From NCBI GenBank assembly GCA_014281115.1, contig JACONQ010000008.1, forward strand, positions 1,550,001 through 1,614,000: a stretch of 64,000 bases of DNA, read 5' to 3'. The notes under the pieces are model-generated. The model was not told the DNA's origin and did no database searches. It saw only the letters and a list, made by a program, of their open reading frames with translations. Of the stretch, positions 46,471 to 58,227 are shown piece after piece. Every line of letters starts with the position of its first letter. Position 1 is the first letter of the stretch. A program made the position numbers and the translations under genes. The DNA is from Laburnicola sp. R22_1 (Eukaryota; Ascomycota; Dothideomycetes; Pleosporales; Didymosphaeriaceae).

Positions 46471-47612
46471 TATGATAAGTTTATAGTCGGCTTGCTAAAC
46501 ACCTTTTTTAACCTTTTTTTTAGTTTAAGGTTAAAGTAGATTAAGATAGAAGGTTATTATATACTATATATAGTAGCTAATTCTAATTAAAGACTAATCT
46601 TAAACACTACCTAATAATATAATAATAGTTTAAACTTACTTGCACTCTATTTATACCTTATAAGCTTCTAACCTATATAAAGTTTACTTATAGTGTATAT
46701 AGCACACCTAGCTTACTACTACTACTATTATTAGTTATTTGTACTTACGCGCTAAATAAGCTAACTTAATAGTAATAATAGTAATAATAGTTAGGAGGAT
46801 CTTATAGATCTATGCAACGCTCTTACTACTATATAGATTATTAATAAACATCTTATTATTCTTCTTTTATATTCCCTGCTAGATAATTCTATTACTAATA
46901 AGAAGTAATTGCATCTACTAGAGCAGAAATTTAATCTTATAGTCCTTCGCAAACTAGATAAGCTACTAACCTAACTAGTATACTAGGACTACCTTATAGA
47001 TAGTTAAGTATACTGACCCCTTGCCCTAGAAAAGTATCTAAACAAAATAAAACTTTAGGGTAGTTACTTTAATAGCCTTTTTAATAGTTATAGTGTAAAT
47101 CTTTAGTGTGTACTTTTTAGTAATAGCAAGTAATTATTTAGAAATAATATTAATGCCTAGATAGTTAGTAGGGCCTAGGCGTAGAGAGATAATAGTAGAA
47201 GAATAACTTTAATATAGTAATAGAGTAATAGTATATCTAGTTTATATTATTCTTATGCTACTACTTATAAGGAATGTACCTATTAATATATTAATTTATA
47301 TTATTTGTAATAATCTAGATAGTAGTTTATGACTTAGAATAGTAAAGAAGAGATAGCTTATAGTATAGCCGCGCTAAAGTTTTATCTCCTCTAAAGTTCT
47401 AAGTGGCCTCTTTATAACGATTTTCCTTATAGGAGCTATGCGCGCCAAGACTACTAAGCTCGCTTAGCAGTTTAAACGCGCTTTTTTTTATAATTACCTT
47501 TTTTACGCTCTCTTTAATTACTTAGCAGAGGGCTCTGCTTTTTTTTATTATGTTATATAAGATGAAAGCCTTTATCGTGCTACTCCTAGGTAGTTAATTT
47601 AACGCTACATAT
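46471..47612 (+). repeat. F-family repeat, copy 2
   Basis: It aligns with F1 over about 1.1 kb, including TAGTTTAAGGTTAAAGTAGA near the start and GTGCTACTCCTAGGTAG near the end. It lacks the short inverted left end of F1. Confidence 0.5.
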
Positions 47613-47792
47613 AAATTTACTATTGAGATTAATATAAATAATATAAGTTAATATAATAATAGGTATATAAGTAGAATAAGCATAATATATACTAGAAATA
47701 TATTCATTACTCCATTACTATATTAAAATTATTTTTAATAAATTTCCTATTACTATCTCTATTTCTCTATGCTTTATTATCTACTTAAGTAC

Positions 47793-49110
47793 TAGAAAGA
47801 GAAATATTATAGATCTTTTAGTATACAGTATAATGCTATAAGGAAAAGCTGTAGGTATGCTAAAAACGCATTAAAGAAAGTAAAGTAGTAAGATAGGTTA
47901 GGCTAGGGACTATTTATTAGTACGTGCAAATTAGGCCCTTATACTAAAGGTAGTTAATAATATAACGCGTAGTTACCTATACGCATATAATATAAAATCT
48001 ATAACTAGAAATTAAATGTTTATTTATTTATTATATAATATAATTAATTATTGCGTAAGATTTTAAGGTTGCTATATCTATTCCTTGCCCTAAAGACGTT
48101 ATTGCCACTAAATATGTGATGTTACGCTTCTATCTAGGAGATATAAATAATAACGCAGCTAGGTATAATAGCTAGACACTACTTAATATTAAAAACTATA
48201 GTGGTTTTTTTTTGCGACTAAGGGGTTTCTAATAATAATATTATAATAATAGCAGATATTCCTTCTACTGTTATATATACAGAAAAGCGTTTTAAGGTAG
48301 TGTTAATAAAAAGAGTTAAATTAAAAACTATATAGGTATTTATACTAAGAACCTATATAGTAAGTAAATACCTACTATAGAATTAAATTACTATATTAAG
48401 GAGAATATAGATCTTAGTAAGTAGAAGTCTAAAATTAAAGGTAGGATAAGCCCTATAATATAAATTGCCCTATACTAATTAAGGTGCAAGGTGCTTACAA
48501 TTATTAAGAATAAGAACTAAAAGAATATAAATATTTTTATATAGTAAGAGTTTAGGTTAGTAGCTATATATTACTATATAGCTTATAGCAATTACTACCT
48601 AATATTAAATCTCTAATTAATAGCTACTTACTTTAAAAATAATAGTTATACTTAGTAGGTGCTAAAGGCGTAGCAGATATACAAATACGCGCTTATACTA
48701 TAGAACTTCTAGAGATAATAAGTAGAGTAAGGCTAGCAAAGTATTAGGATACTATTTAGTATTAGAGGTAGGCAGCGCGCACGTAATTTATTATATATTA
48801 TAGTAGTAAAGCAAAGTAGAGATTCTAAGTTATTAATTGTCTAGTAATAGGGCGGCAAAAGGTTAAAAGATAGGTATTAATTATCTAGTAACGCGGTGGT
48901 AGGTAAGCAAATTAGAATGTTATTATTATGGGGTTAGTTATCTTAGAAGCCAAGGGGAGACATTAAAAAAACTTTAATGCGCTCTAGACTTAGCACGCAC
49001 ATAATATTATATAGGCGCTAGTAACGTAATAAAAAACACAGTAATTAAACGCAGTGGGGCCACTTAAAAATTAGTAAGTAGAGGCAGTTTATACTCCTGT
49101 CCAGAAGGAA
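47793..49110. mobile_element. Unclassified element G, copy 5
   Basis: The target duplication is 14 bp with one C/T difference: ATCTACTTAAGTAC at 47779-47792 and ATCTACTTAAGTAT at 49111-49124. The body is G1-like and carries an E fragment at 48201-48319. Confidence 0.75.
48201..48319 (-). mobile_element. 5'-truncated E repeat in G5
   Basis: 119 bp in inverted orientation, with its A-tail as a T run at 48205-48213. The target duplication ATTAAAAACTATA is perfect over 13 bp (48188-48200 and 48320-48332). The other G copies lack it. Confidence 0.8.
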
Positions 49111-49785
49111 ATCTACTTAAGTATTAATAACAAATTATCTAACACTAATATACTTATTAATACTAAAGAGTATATACTAAATATTTATAATATTACTATT
49201 AAAATAACTATACTAATATTCTATTCTATTTAAATACTTATTTAGTGTAAGGGGTAAGTATACTTAACTATTTATAAAGTAGTTCTAATATACTAGTTAG
49301 GTTAGTAGGTTCTTTAGTTTACAAAGAACTATAGGATTAAATTCTTATCTTAGTAGATATAATTACTCCTTATTAGTAATAACATTTAAAGAAGAAGGTA
49401 AAAAATAAAAAAGAGGTATTTATTAATAATCTTTAGTATAGTAAAAGTGTTATATAGATCTATAAAATTCTCTTAGCTATTATAGCTATGTTAGCTTATC
49501 TAAGTAAGTAGATAGTTAATAATAGTAATAGTAATAATTTAGGTAAACTATATATAGCGTAAGTAAACTTTATATAGATTAGAAGCTTATATAGTATAGG
49601 TAAGGTGTAAGTAAGTTTAAAGTTTAAACTATTATTGCGTTATTAAATATTAAGATTAGTTTTTAATTAGAATTAAGTGCTATATATAGTATATATAAAC
49701 TTCTATCTTAATCTACTTTAATCTTAAACTAGAGAATAGTTAAAAAGGCATTTAGTAAGCTAACTATAGTAAGTATATATTACAA

Positions 49786-50780
49786 TATTAAGGCTCTAAC
49801 TAGACGCAATTATGTGCCCGTAATTATGTAAGCAGTACTATTTTAGCCCTGCTCCTTTTTTATAAGCGTATATATTGTTTAGCCCTTTAGTATCTTTTTC
49901 TATATAGTAAGCTTATCTACTTTACTTACTAAATCTAAAATTCTAGCTTATTTTTCTTTGTTAGTTATAAGTCTAGCGCTTTAATACTATAGGCTAATTC
50001 TCCCTACGCGCTTATATATTAGAATTCTAATTTATACACGTTAATTACTTCTTACTAATTATTTCTAATTCTCTTCTATACTTATACCTTACCTATAATT
50101 AAAATAACTAACATTGCAATTTCTACTACAAAGGTGCTGCTTACTAATTAAGCAAGCTAGCCTTTTTAGTTTATTTAGCTCTAATTTTATGCTTAGTCTA
50201 AAGGGATCTAGCATCTTATTAATCCTAACACTAAAGAGATTCTTAATTAAAATCTAGTCTAACTAACTTTATTATATACTTCTAGAGAAGACAGCGAGTA
50301 TAAGCGACGCTATATATAATAATTATATTAAAGTTTATAGTATTTAAATTATAGAATATTAAATAGAAGTATAAAACTAATAGATTAATGCAATAAAGAT
50401 CTAGAATCTTATCTTATAGATTTATACTATAGTGTGCTAAGATCTACTAGTACTAGCTATAATTATAATAAATAATAAAAAGAAGACCTCCCTATAAGCA
50501 ATTATTAAGATGCTTTAGAAGAGTCTAGCTCTAATAGAAGTAAGTATAAAGAACCTAGTACATACCTAATACTAAGCACACCTTAAAAAGGCTAAGTATA
50601 AAAGGTAGATAGGTAAAATATAATATAAAGAGTGGCAGCTTCTTTTTAACAAGGCTAAAAGTTTTAAGCTTTCTAATATAGAAGGCAAGCTTACTATATA
50701 TAACTTCTTAGACGTGCTAGTAATTAATCTTACTCTAGAATAGGCCTAATTTATAAACTAGTATTTTATGTGGCGTTATT
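49786..50780 (+). pseudogene. Unidentified repeat J, copy 2
   Basis: It aligns with J1 (13160 down to about 12240). It reads through in segments if stops are Gln, for example LPISNYQDALEESSSNRSKY near 50480. It may be a gag of a copia-like element, but this is weak. Confidence 0.4.
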
Positions 50781-50864
50781 TTATCTACCTAACACCTACA
50801 GCTTTCTCTCACAGCATTATACCGTATATAGAACGTGCGCGAAGCATTCTTTATAATAGTATCT
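50781..50864 (-). repeat. Short repeat resembling the 5' end of G
   Basis: The minus strand reads like the first part of G3 (CGCGCAC, then GTATAATGCTGTGAGAGAAAGC). It could be another 5'-only copy like 11336-11423. No duplication was found around it. Confidence 0.35.
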
Positions 50865-51830
50865 ACCTAAGGGTAGGACAACAAAGGCTTTTATCTTAAA
50901 TAATATAATAAAAAAAGCAGAGCCCCCTGCTTAGTAATTTAAAAAGACGTAAAAAGGTAATAAAAAAAGCGCGTTTAAACTGCTAAGCAAGCTTAGTAGT
51001 CTTATCGTAAGACTCCTATAAGTAAAATTTTTATAAAGAGGCTACTTAGAACTTTAAGAGAGATACAACTTTAGTGCAGCCACGCTATAAGCTATTTCTT
51101 CTTTGCTATCTTAAATTATAAATTACTATCCTAATTATTAAAAATATTATAAGTTATTATATTAATAGGTATATACTATTTCTTATAAGTAGGATAAGAG
51201 TAATATATACTAGATACACTATTGCTTTATTATTATATTAAAGTTATTTTTACTAAATCTTCTACTGTCTCTCTACGTCCTACTATCTACTTAGTTAATA
51301 GCGGCCTTGCTAATACTAAGGTACTTGCTAACGCTAAAAAGTATACGCTAGAGTTTCGCATAACTATTACTTAGATAATAACTATACTAGAGTTTTGTTT
51401 TATCTATAAGATGCTTATCTAGCGGGAGGAGAGATAGGTATACTTAACTATTTATAAAGCTATTCTTATTTACTAATTAGGTTAGTAGCTAGTCGAGTTT
51501 ACTAAAAATAGAATAATTTTATTTCTACACTAGTAGACACAATTACTTCTTATTAGTAATAGAATTATCTAGTAAGGGACGTAAAAAAGGATAATAAGAT
51601 ATTTATTAATAAGCTACAAAGTGGTAAGAGTGTTATATAGATCTATAAGATTCTCCTAGCTATTATTACTATTATTACTATTAAGTTAGCTTATTTAAGC
51701 AAGTATACCGCGTAGCAGCTCGAGCGCAGATACCTAATAATAGTAGTAGTAATAAGCTAGGTGTGCTATATACGCTATAAGTAAATCTTGTATAGCTTAG
51801 GAGCTTATATATCTAGTAGTAATAGTATTT
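50865..51830 (-). repeat. F-family repeat, copy 4
   Basis: On the minus strand the 3' end is at 50865 (CTACCTAAGGGTAGGACAAC on the plus strand) and it aligns with F1 and F2 to about 51830. Confidence 0.5.
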
Positions 51831-52195
51831 TTAAAGTAAGAAATAGATACAGGAACTAACCTTAAAGTCTTAACTAGTAATTAAGTGTTTATAAGAATAG
51901 AAAGATACTATAAATAGGCGATATTTATTTAGTTGCACATTTTATACTACGCATATAGTAGGTATATATTATATTATTATTAGCTTTAGTATCTAATATA
52001 TCTTATAATTAACTAACTTATTATTAGTATAAGAGGCTAATTTGTACGTGCTAACAAATATTTCTACCTAGCCTAACCTATTATACTACTTTACCTTTTT
52101 TAATACGTTTTTAGCACACCTATAGCTTTCTATTATAGTGTTATGCTATACACTAAAAGGTCTGCGATATTTCTCTTTCTATAATATATAATAGT
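51831..52195 (-). mobile_element. Fragment of element G (copy 6)
   Basis: The minus strand from 52190 matches the first 350 bp or so of G (GAAAGAGAAATATCGCAGAC). The rest of the element is missing. Confidence 0.55.
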
Positions 52196-52606
52196 AGAAG
52201 GGCTTATCTAAGTAAGCTATACTTATAGTTGCTATAATAACTAGATTTGCTTATTAGTAAGCTACTCTTATAACTACTATAGTAGTTATTATATATAAAA
52301 CTTAGTAAGCTTATAACTTATTATTATAGAAAGCTATATTACTTAGAAGTAAGTTATTCTTCTAAAAGCCTACTTATTATTATAGTGCTAGGGGGCTAAC
52401 ACTCTAACACGTAACCTACTCACTACTATAAATACGGTAATAGCTATTCTTTATTTTCTACTATACTTATAATTAATAAGTAACCTATAGGTAAGTATTA
52501 TTATTACTATTAGTTATACTAGTAATACTCTAGAGAAGGTATCTATACTTCTAATATATATAGTACTTAAGAATATAAAAAAGCTTACCTACTATATTAG
52601 TTAATA
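52196..52606. other. Unassigned AT-rich sequence
   Basis: No gene or recognised family. The right end appears to be the start of an LTR K copy, because the sequence resumes after E3 in LTR K. Confidence 0.3.
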
Positions 52607-52823
52607 ACTATGGTATAGCAATGTGGCCTTACCTATAATTTTGTATGTGGTTTTCTTTTAGTTGGAGTAGGCGCGCCAAGCGCGCCAAGCTCGCTTGTAA
52701 CGCGCTAACCTCTTTTTATTAATACCTTAAAACGCTTTTCTGTGTATATAATAGTAGGAGAAATATCTGCTATTATTGTAATATTTTTATTAGAAACCCC
52801 TTAGTCGCAAAAAAAAAAAACGC
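52607..52823 (+). mobile_element. 5'-truncated E repeat (217 bp)
   Basis: It ends in TCGC and twelve A. The target duplication ATATTAGTTAATA is perfect over 13 bp (52594-52606 and 52824-52836). A motif GGCGCGCCAAG occurs with a near repeat at 52670-52688. Confidence 0.8.
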
Positions 52824-52829
52824 ATATTA

Positions 52830-53030
52830 GTTAATAGGTATTAATATTAATAATGCCTTAAAACTACACTATCAATAGTTAAGCGACAAAATTATCGTTA
52901 TTTTGTGTATATTTTATTACTACCACTGTGTGCTAGGTACTAGATTTTAGTGCCTCCTCCTTTACTCCTCTCTGTGTATAGTGCGAATTCGACCTTGGTT
53001 AGAATCTTAACACAAAAAAGATCTTTAATA
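52830..53030 (+). repeat. LTR of family K, copy 3
   Basis: It matches K1 and K2, including GTGCTAGGTACTAGATTTTA and the end AAAGATCTTTAATA. E3 inserted near its left part. No internal region follows, so it may be a solo LTR. Confidence 0.55.
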
Positions 53031-53039
53031 AATAGTTAA

Positions 53040-53640
53040 GCTATAGCTTAATAAGTACTATAGTAGTTCGTGCCTACCTTCCTACTAGTTATTTACTATT
53101 ATCTTTCCTTTCACACCCTAATAGCGCCTTTTACCTTATAGAAGACGCCTTTCCTAGTTATTGTTAGCGTGTAGTTAGTGTAGACATATGCTCTACACCG
53201 CCTACTATATAAGTAAGGGCCCCCTAGGTTCCTTTCTTATTCTCTATCTTAGTATTAAAGATCTTTGTTATGTAGAGATTCTAACTAAGGTTAAGTTCGC
53301 ACTATACATAGAGAGAAGTAAAATAGGAGGCACTAAAACCTAGTACCTAGCATATAGTAGTAGTAATAAATTATACACAAAATAATAATAATTTATTATT
53401 AACTTTCTTTATAGTAGTATTATTAATAGTAGTTAATAGATAGTCTGCCATCTAGTATAACTAAGTTATATATTATCTCTTAAATCTCCTATGTTAGTAT
53501 AGTTTTAATTTAGTTATTTTTTTAACTATACTAGCTATCCCTAAGAAGTTTACTCTATAAGACTATGTACTACCCTTATATTATAGTATAATTAAAAAAA
53601 TTATCTATAAATAGTAATATAATATTAACTTCTTTCTTAA
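53040..53640 (+). repeat. LTR of family L, split by an LTR K
   Basis: 53040-53253 matches the first part of the LTR at 33896 downward (AGTTCGTGCCTACC), and 53491-53640 matches its second part. The gap is an inverted LTR K. This is the 5' LTR of Gypsy Q. Confidence 0.6.
53254..53490 (-). repeat. LTR of family K, copy 4 (solo, inside LTR L)
   Basis: The minus strand matches 57183-57418 end to end (from TTAAGAGATAATATATAAC to AAAGATCTTTAATA). With no internal region beside it, it is a solo LTR. The exact ends and 5-bp duplication could not be settled. Confidence 0.6.
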
Positions 53641-53696
53641 GACGCTGCCTATAAGTAGTTAAATTAGTAGAAGTTAAGTAGTTAAATTAGTAGAAG

Positions 53697-54112
53697 TTTT
53701 ACTTTATTAGTTACTAGAAAGGATTCTTAGCGCTAGGAAGGTTATATTTTACTACCTTAAGGTCTATTAAAAGAGGCCACTTCTAAGTCCCTCCTCTGCT
53801 TATTATATACGAATAGGAACTTTATTAGTTACTAAAAGAAATTCCTAGTACTAGGGAGTTTATATTTTACTACCCTAAGGTCTATTAAAAGAGGCTACTT
53901 CTAGGTCCCTCCTCTACTTAACGTATAAGGGTAGAAACTTTGTTAGTTACTAGTTATACTAGATAGTTATTATACTACGCTAAGGTTTATTAAAAGAAGC
54001 TACTTCTAAGTCTCTTCTCTACTTAACGTATAAGAGTAAGAACTTTATTAGTTACTAGTTGTGCTAAATAGTTGTTCTACTATGCTAAGGTCTATTAAGA
54101 GAGGCTACCCTA
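53697..54112 (+). repeat. 118-bp tandem repeat in the Gypsy Q leader
   Basis: Units start at about 53701, 53819, 53937 and 54042 (an ACTTTATTAGTTACTAG-type motif), giving periods of 118, 118 and 105 bp and a partial last unit. It occupies the same position, between LTR and leader, as the 84-bp repeat in Gypsy P, and shares part of its sequence. Confidence 0.8.
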
Positions 54113-54114
54113 AA

Positions 54115-56170
54115 AGTCCTAATATTCTAAGAATAAATAATATATAATAATTAATAAATAGTAACTACTACGCTACACCCTATAAAGCTATCTTGCCTAA
54201 TAACTACCTTTTAGCGTAATTATAGTAAGGCCATAAGGTATAGAGCTAGGAGAATTAAAGTTAGGCTATAGAGGTAATATAGAGGTTAAAGTTTTATATA
54301 TTTTATCTTACGCTTTATTTTTTACTTAATCTTTTCTTAGCTTAGACTATACGCTACCTTGCACGCTATATAAGACCTGCCACTCTAGGTTTATTTACTA
54401 TACCCTCTTTACAACTCTATTTTACTTAACCTTACTACTACCTACACTATAGCTAGCCGTCGCTAGTCTGTCTAGGAAATCCCTCTAGCCCCTAAAGCGT
54501 TTCCTGAGTCCTTTTAATATAATAATAACTTTGCAATAAAAAATATAGTAGGGGATATATATATATATTCTACTAATAATAGTTTATATAATATTTGCAA
54601 TAGGATTCCCCTACTTAACTTTACTAGTTATCTATTATTTGTTAGGTATAGAAAGTAGCCTATAGCTACTCGTAAGATAACTAGTTGCTTTATCCCTAGT
54701 TTTATAAAAAAGAAGAGTATTGTTAAGCTACTAAGGAAGATCTACCCCTATAGAATTTCTTATAATAGTTTAGAGCATAATAAATATATTGCTACACTTA
54801 AAATAAATAGGCTAAGTATTAAGTTTTCTCTCGTAGACTTTAAGTAGCTTACGCACTAAGGTAAAGCTAAACTTAAAGCTACTAAGAAGTATAGTATATT
54901 TTTAGAAAAATTTAAATTAGACTTATTACTTATGCACAGCTTAGAAATTAAATAATTACTTGCTACCTATTAGCTTTAGGCTTAATATTGCTTTTTTAAG
55001 GCCTACTCTTAAAGGAGTCGCTAGATTTACTAGCTAGGGCTACTATAAAGTCTAAAATAACTCTAAATAGGAAGGTATTATTTAGGCTTTATGTGAGCGC
55101 GCTAATATATTTAACTAAGCTTTTACTATACTTAAGATATAAACACCTTATACTATAATATATATAATAAAGGAAAAATTCTAATTCTAGTCTAATAGTG
55201 CTAATTACGTAGCTATTAAAGAAGACTTATTTATCCTTAATAAAGCTCTCTTTTTAATTAAAGGTAATTCTAATTTACTATACTATATTTAAGTCCCTTT
55301 AAAAGCCCCTAGCCTAGAAATACCTAATCTACTATATAGTTTACGCTACTCTTATATAGCTAAGTAGAGCTTATTCTACCTAGTTGCGTTCTAATATACG
55401 TCCTACCTAGTGCTTTAGCAAGCGCCTTAATATCTGCCCTAGCTTATAGTACCTACTCTACACCTAGATAAAACCCTTTACTACTTTTTAGTTCCTAAAT
55501 ATATATAAAATAAGCTTACTAATAGCAATTAGATAGATACAACTTAGAATAGATATACTTTTACTGTCCCCTCTAGTATATTTAAGCTAGAACGCTTTAT
55601 AAAGCTACCTAATATTAATAAGTATTATAAAAAGATTAAGTTAGCCCTAGTATTAAAGATTAGCTAGAGGATAAATATAATAAACTCTAGATTATTATAA
55701 ACTACTACTAAGACAATTATTATATAGAAAATTAAGATAACCTTAAAGAAGCTATATTTAGCCACTTTAAAGGCGCTATAAATATTATAGCTAATACGCT
55801 ATTAAGGAAATAGAATAAGCTAAAGTTAAAATAAAAAAGAATTAAGAGGCTTAAATCTAGTTTTTTCTTCTTTAACTACTAAATACTACTAAAGTAGCCC
55901 TTATAGCTGTTATAATTATAGAATAGAAGAAAGAAAAAAATTAATATAAGCCCTAAAGGAGCCTATTCTTATATACTTATTAATTGCCTACTATATACTA
56001 ATTAAACACATAAGGTGCTTAAATTACTCTAAGAAGCTACCTATTTAGAATTACTAGGTTTTGCCCTTACCTTTTCTAAATTGCTTTTTTATAAAGACCG
56101 CCTAGTAGTTCTCTTTATAGAGTTTCTCTAGACGCATCTAATTTAAATAATATATACTTATTAAGTTCTC
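54115..56170 (+). pseudogene. Gypsy Q leader and gag
   Basis: The leader to about 54430 matches 28626-28905. Gag begins near 54445 with EIPLAPKAFPESFQY-like reading and runs with RIP-type stops to at least 55860, matching Gypsy P gag in all three of its pieces. A segment near 55590-55640 reads LERFIKLPNINKYYKKIK. Beyond 55860 it may belong to the same gag or to another element. It is the uninterrupted reference used here to show the nested structure of P. Confidence 0.7.
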
Positions 56171-56179
56171 TCCTAGGGC

Positions 56180-57182
56180 CAATCCGTAATATTACGTAAT
56201 TCTAGGCTAGCTGTTTAACTTACCACTGTGTTACGTAATTAATAATTTCTTTAATAATATTTTTGCTGTAATAATAATAATTATAATAATTATAATAGTA
56301 ACTAACCTAACTATTTTATCTAACTCTCTCTCTATAGTAGATCTCCCTCGCAACTAGTAAGCTATATACTACTACCTAGGACCTCGCCACTACCACCTAT
56401 CTCCCCTATACTTCTACTGCCGCTGCTTACTCTTACCCTTATTACTTATAGTCCCCTACCTTAATAGTAGCCTAGATAATTACTACTACCTTAATAAGCT
56501 TCTTACGCTACTACTACGCTTCTAGTGTCTTATATATTATAATTAACTCTTTCTTTCTTTTACTTTAGTTATTACTCCTATAGTTCCTATTACCTTTATT
56601 TTTAGTTATATTTTTAAACTTCTATAATATAATCTTTATATTATGCTATTATTGCGTTATAAAGGCTGCGTTATTACTAATATTTAGGTACTAAAGGAGT
56701 GCCTTACACTCTAGAATTTAGAGGCATAAAGTGCGGCGGATTAGCCTAAAGATATTACTAATAGGGTACTTAGAGATAAGCTCTAGAGACCCTTCTAATA
56801 ATCCTTTTAGTTATATAAGATTACTGAATTTCTAAAGATTATTCTTAACTTTGCCTAGCTAGTTATCCATACCCTAACTAAATTTAATAATAGCTATATT
56901 GCTATAAGTATAAAGTTTAGACATAATATTAGATGACTAGAAAGTTATTACGTTGCTAGAATAATAAATAAAGAAATAAAAATTTAGTATTCTAGGCATC
57001 CCTAATATTGTAAGAGTAGGCAGACTTTATACGCTATGTGTATAGTAAACTATAGTTACGCTACTACTAGACTGTAAGCATAATAACTAAACTATGGTTA
57101 AGCGTCCTATTACTTACACTACATCTATAGTTACAACTCTACAGTCTACTATAGCTCTCTAATAGTCTACTAGTTAAGAGAT
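56180..57182 (+). pseudogene. Element K internal region, copy 2
   Basis: It aligns with 43048-43687 and 44933-45050 and leads into LTR K2. Readable segments such as IAISIKFRHNIRWLESYYVA near 56900 suggest a degraded gag. The 5' LTR of this copy is not seen. Confidence 0.45.
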
Positions 57183-57418
57183 AATATATAACTTAGTTAT
57201 ACTAGATAGTAGACTATCTATTAACTACTATTATTAATACTGCTATAAAGAAAGTTATTAATAAATTATTATTATTCTGTGTATATTTTATTACTACTAC
57301 TATATACTAGGCACTAGGTTTTAGTGCCTCTTCTTTTACTCCTCTCTATGTATAGTGCGAACTCAACCTTAGTTAGAATCTCTACACAATAAAGATCTTT
57401 AATATACTTATTAGGTTA
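57183..57418 (+). repeat. LTR of family K, copy 2
   Basis: About 235 bp, TTAAGAGATAATATATAAC at the start and AAAGATCTTTAATA at the end. The Gypsy Q integrase begins directly after it, so K2 inserted in, or replaced, the reverse transcriptase part of Q. Confidence 0.6.
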
Positions 57419-57424
57419 CTATTT

Positions 57425-58227
57425 ATCTAAGCTTATAAAAAACTCTCTAGCTTTTACGCTAGTTATATTACTAAGAGGATATAAAGGCTAATATTAATAG
57501 GTATATCTCTAATTATAAAGACTACTGGTAGAGTAAGCCCCTCCTAAATAAAAAGCTAGGCTTATTACACCTACTTCCTATCCCTAATGATATCTAGTAA
57601 GATATTTTAATTAATTTTAAATCATTCCCTAAAGATAAAAAATAGTACAACAACGCAATAGTATTTTATTACTACCTATTTAAGCGTGCCTTTTCTATGC
57701 CCTACTATAAGATAGCTACTACTTAATAAGCTACTAATCTCTACTATTAGTATATATTTTAAGTCTTTAGCCCCCTTAATTAATTATCTTTAACTGCAGC
57801 CCCTAGTTTATTTCTACTTTCTTAGCTACTTTATATTAGCTTATAGATATTAAGTAACTTTTCTTTATATTATAGTATCTATAAACTAATAGCTAAACTA
57901 AAATTATAAGTTCGTATCTTAACTAGCGTCTGCATTTATTTATTAACTTTTATTAAGACAACTAGTTAAATTTGCTATCTAGTATAGACTAGGCCTAAGT
58001 AATACTTCCTTATAATAGCACTAGAGTTCTACCTTTTCAGATTAAGTTTAGGTATTAGCTATACTTTTACTAGGACTAGCCTAAGCGTACCTAATTAGTT
58101 ACTAAATCTCTAGACAATATTACTTTAGAAAAGACTAAAGTATAGGTTAAGACCTATACTAAAGCCTACAAATTTGTCTATAATACCTCTCGCGCTAATA
58201 TATCTACTACCTAAGAAATATTTTTTT
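57425..58227 (+). pseudogene. Gypsy Q integrase core
   Basis: The plus strand reads LLHLLPIPNDI and FKSFPKDKK near 57560-57640, then FYYYLFKRAFSMPYYKIATT near 57670-57720, the standard start of a Gypsy integrase core. Later core segments appear in other frames, so there are indels as well as stops. It is cut by R1 at about 58228. Confidence 0.7.

Larger units (their letters stand above)
47613..49785 (-). repeat. F-family repeat, copy 3, split by G5
   Basis: The parts 47613-47792 and 49125-49785 match the minus strand of F in order (compare 51130-51830). G5 lies between them. The 5' end of F is near 49780. Confidence 0.45.
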
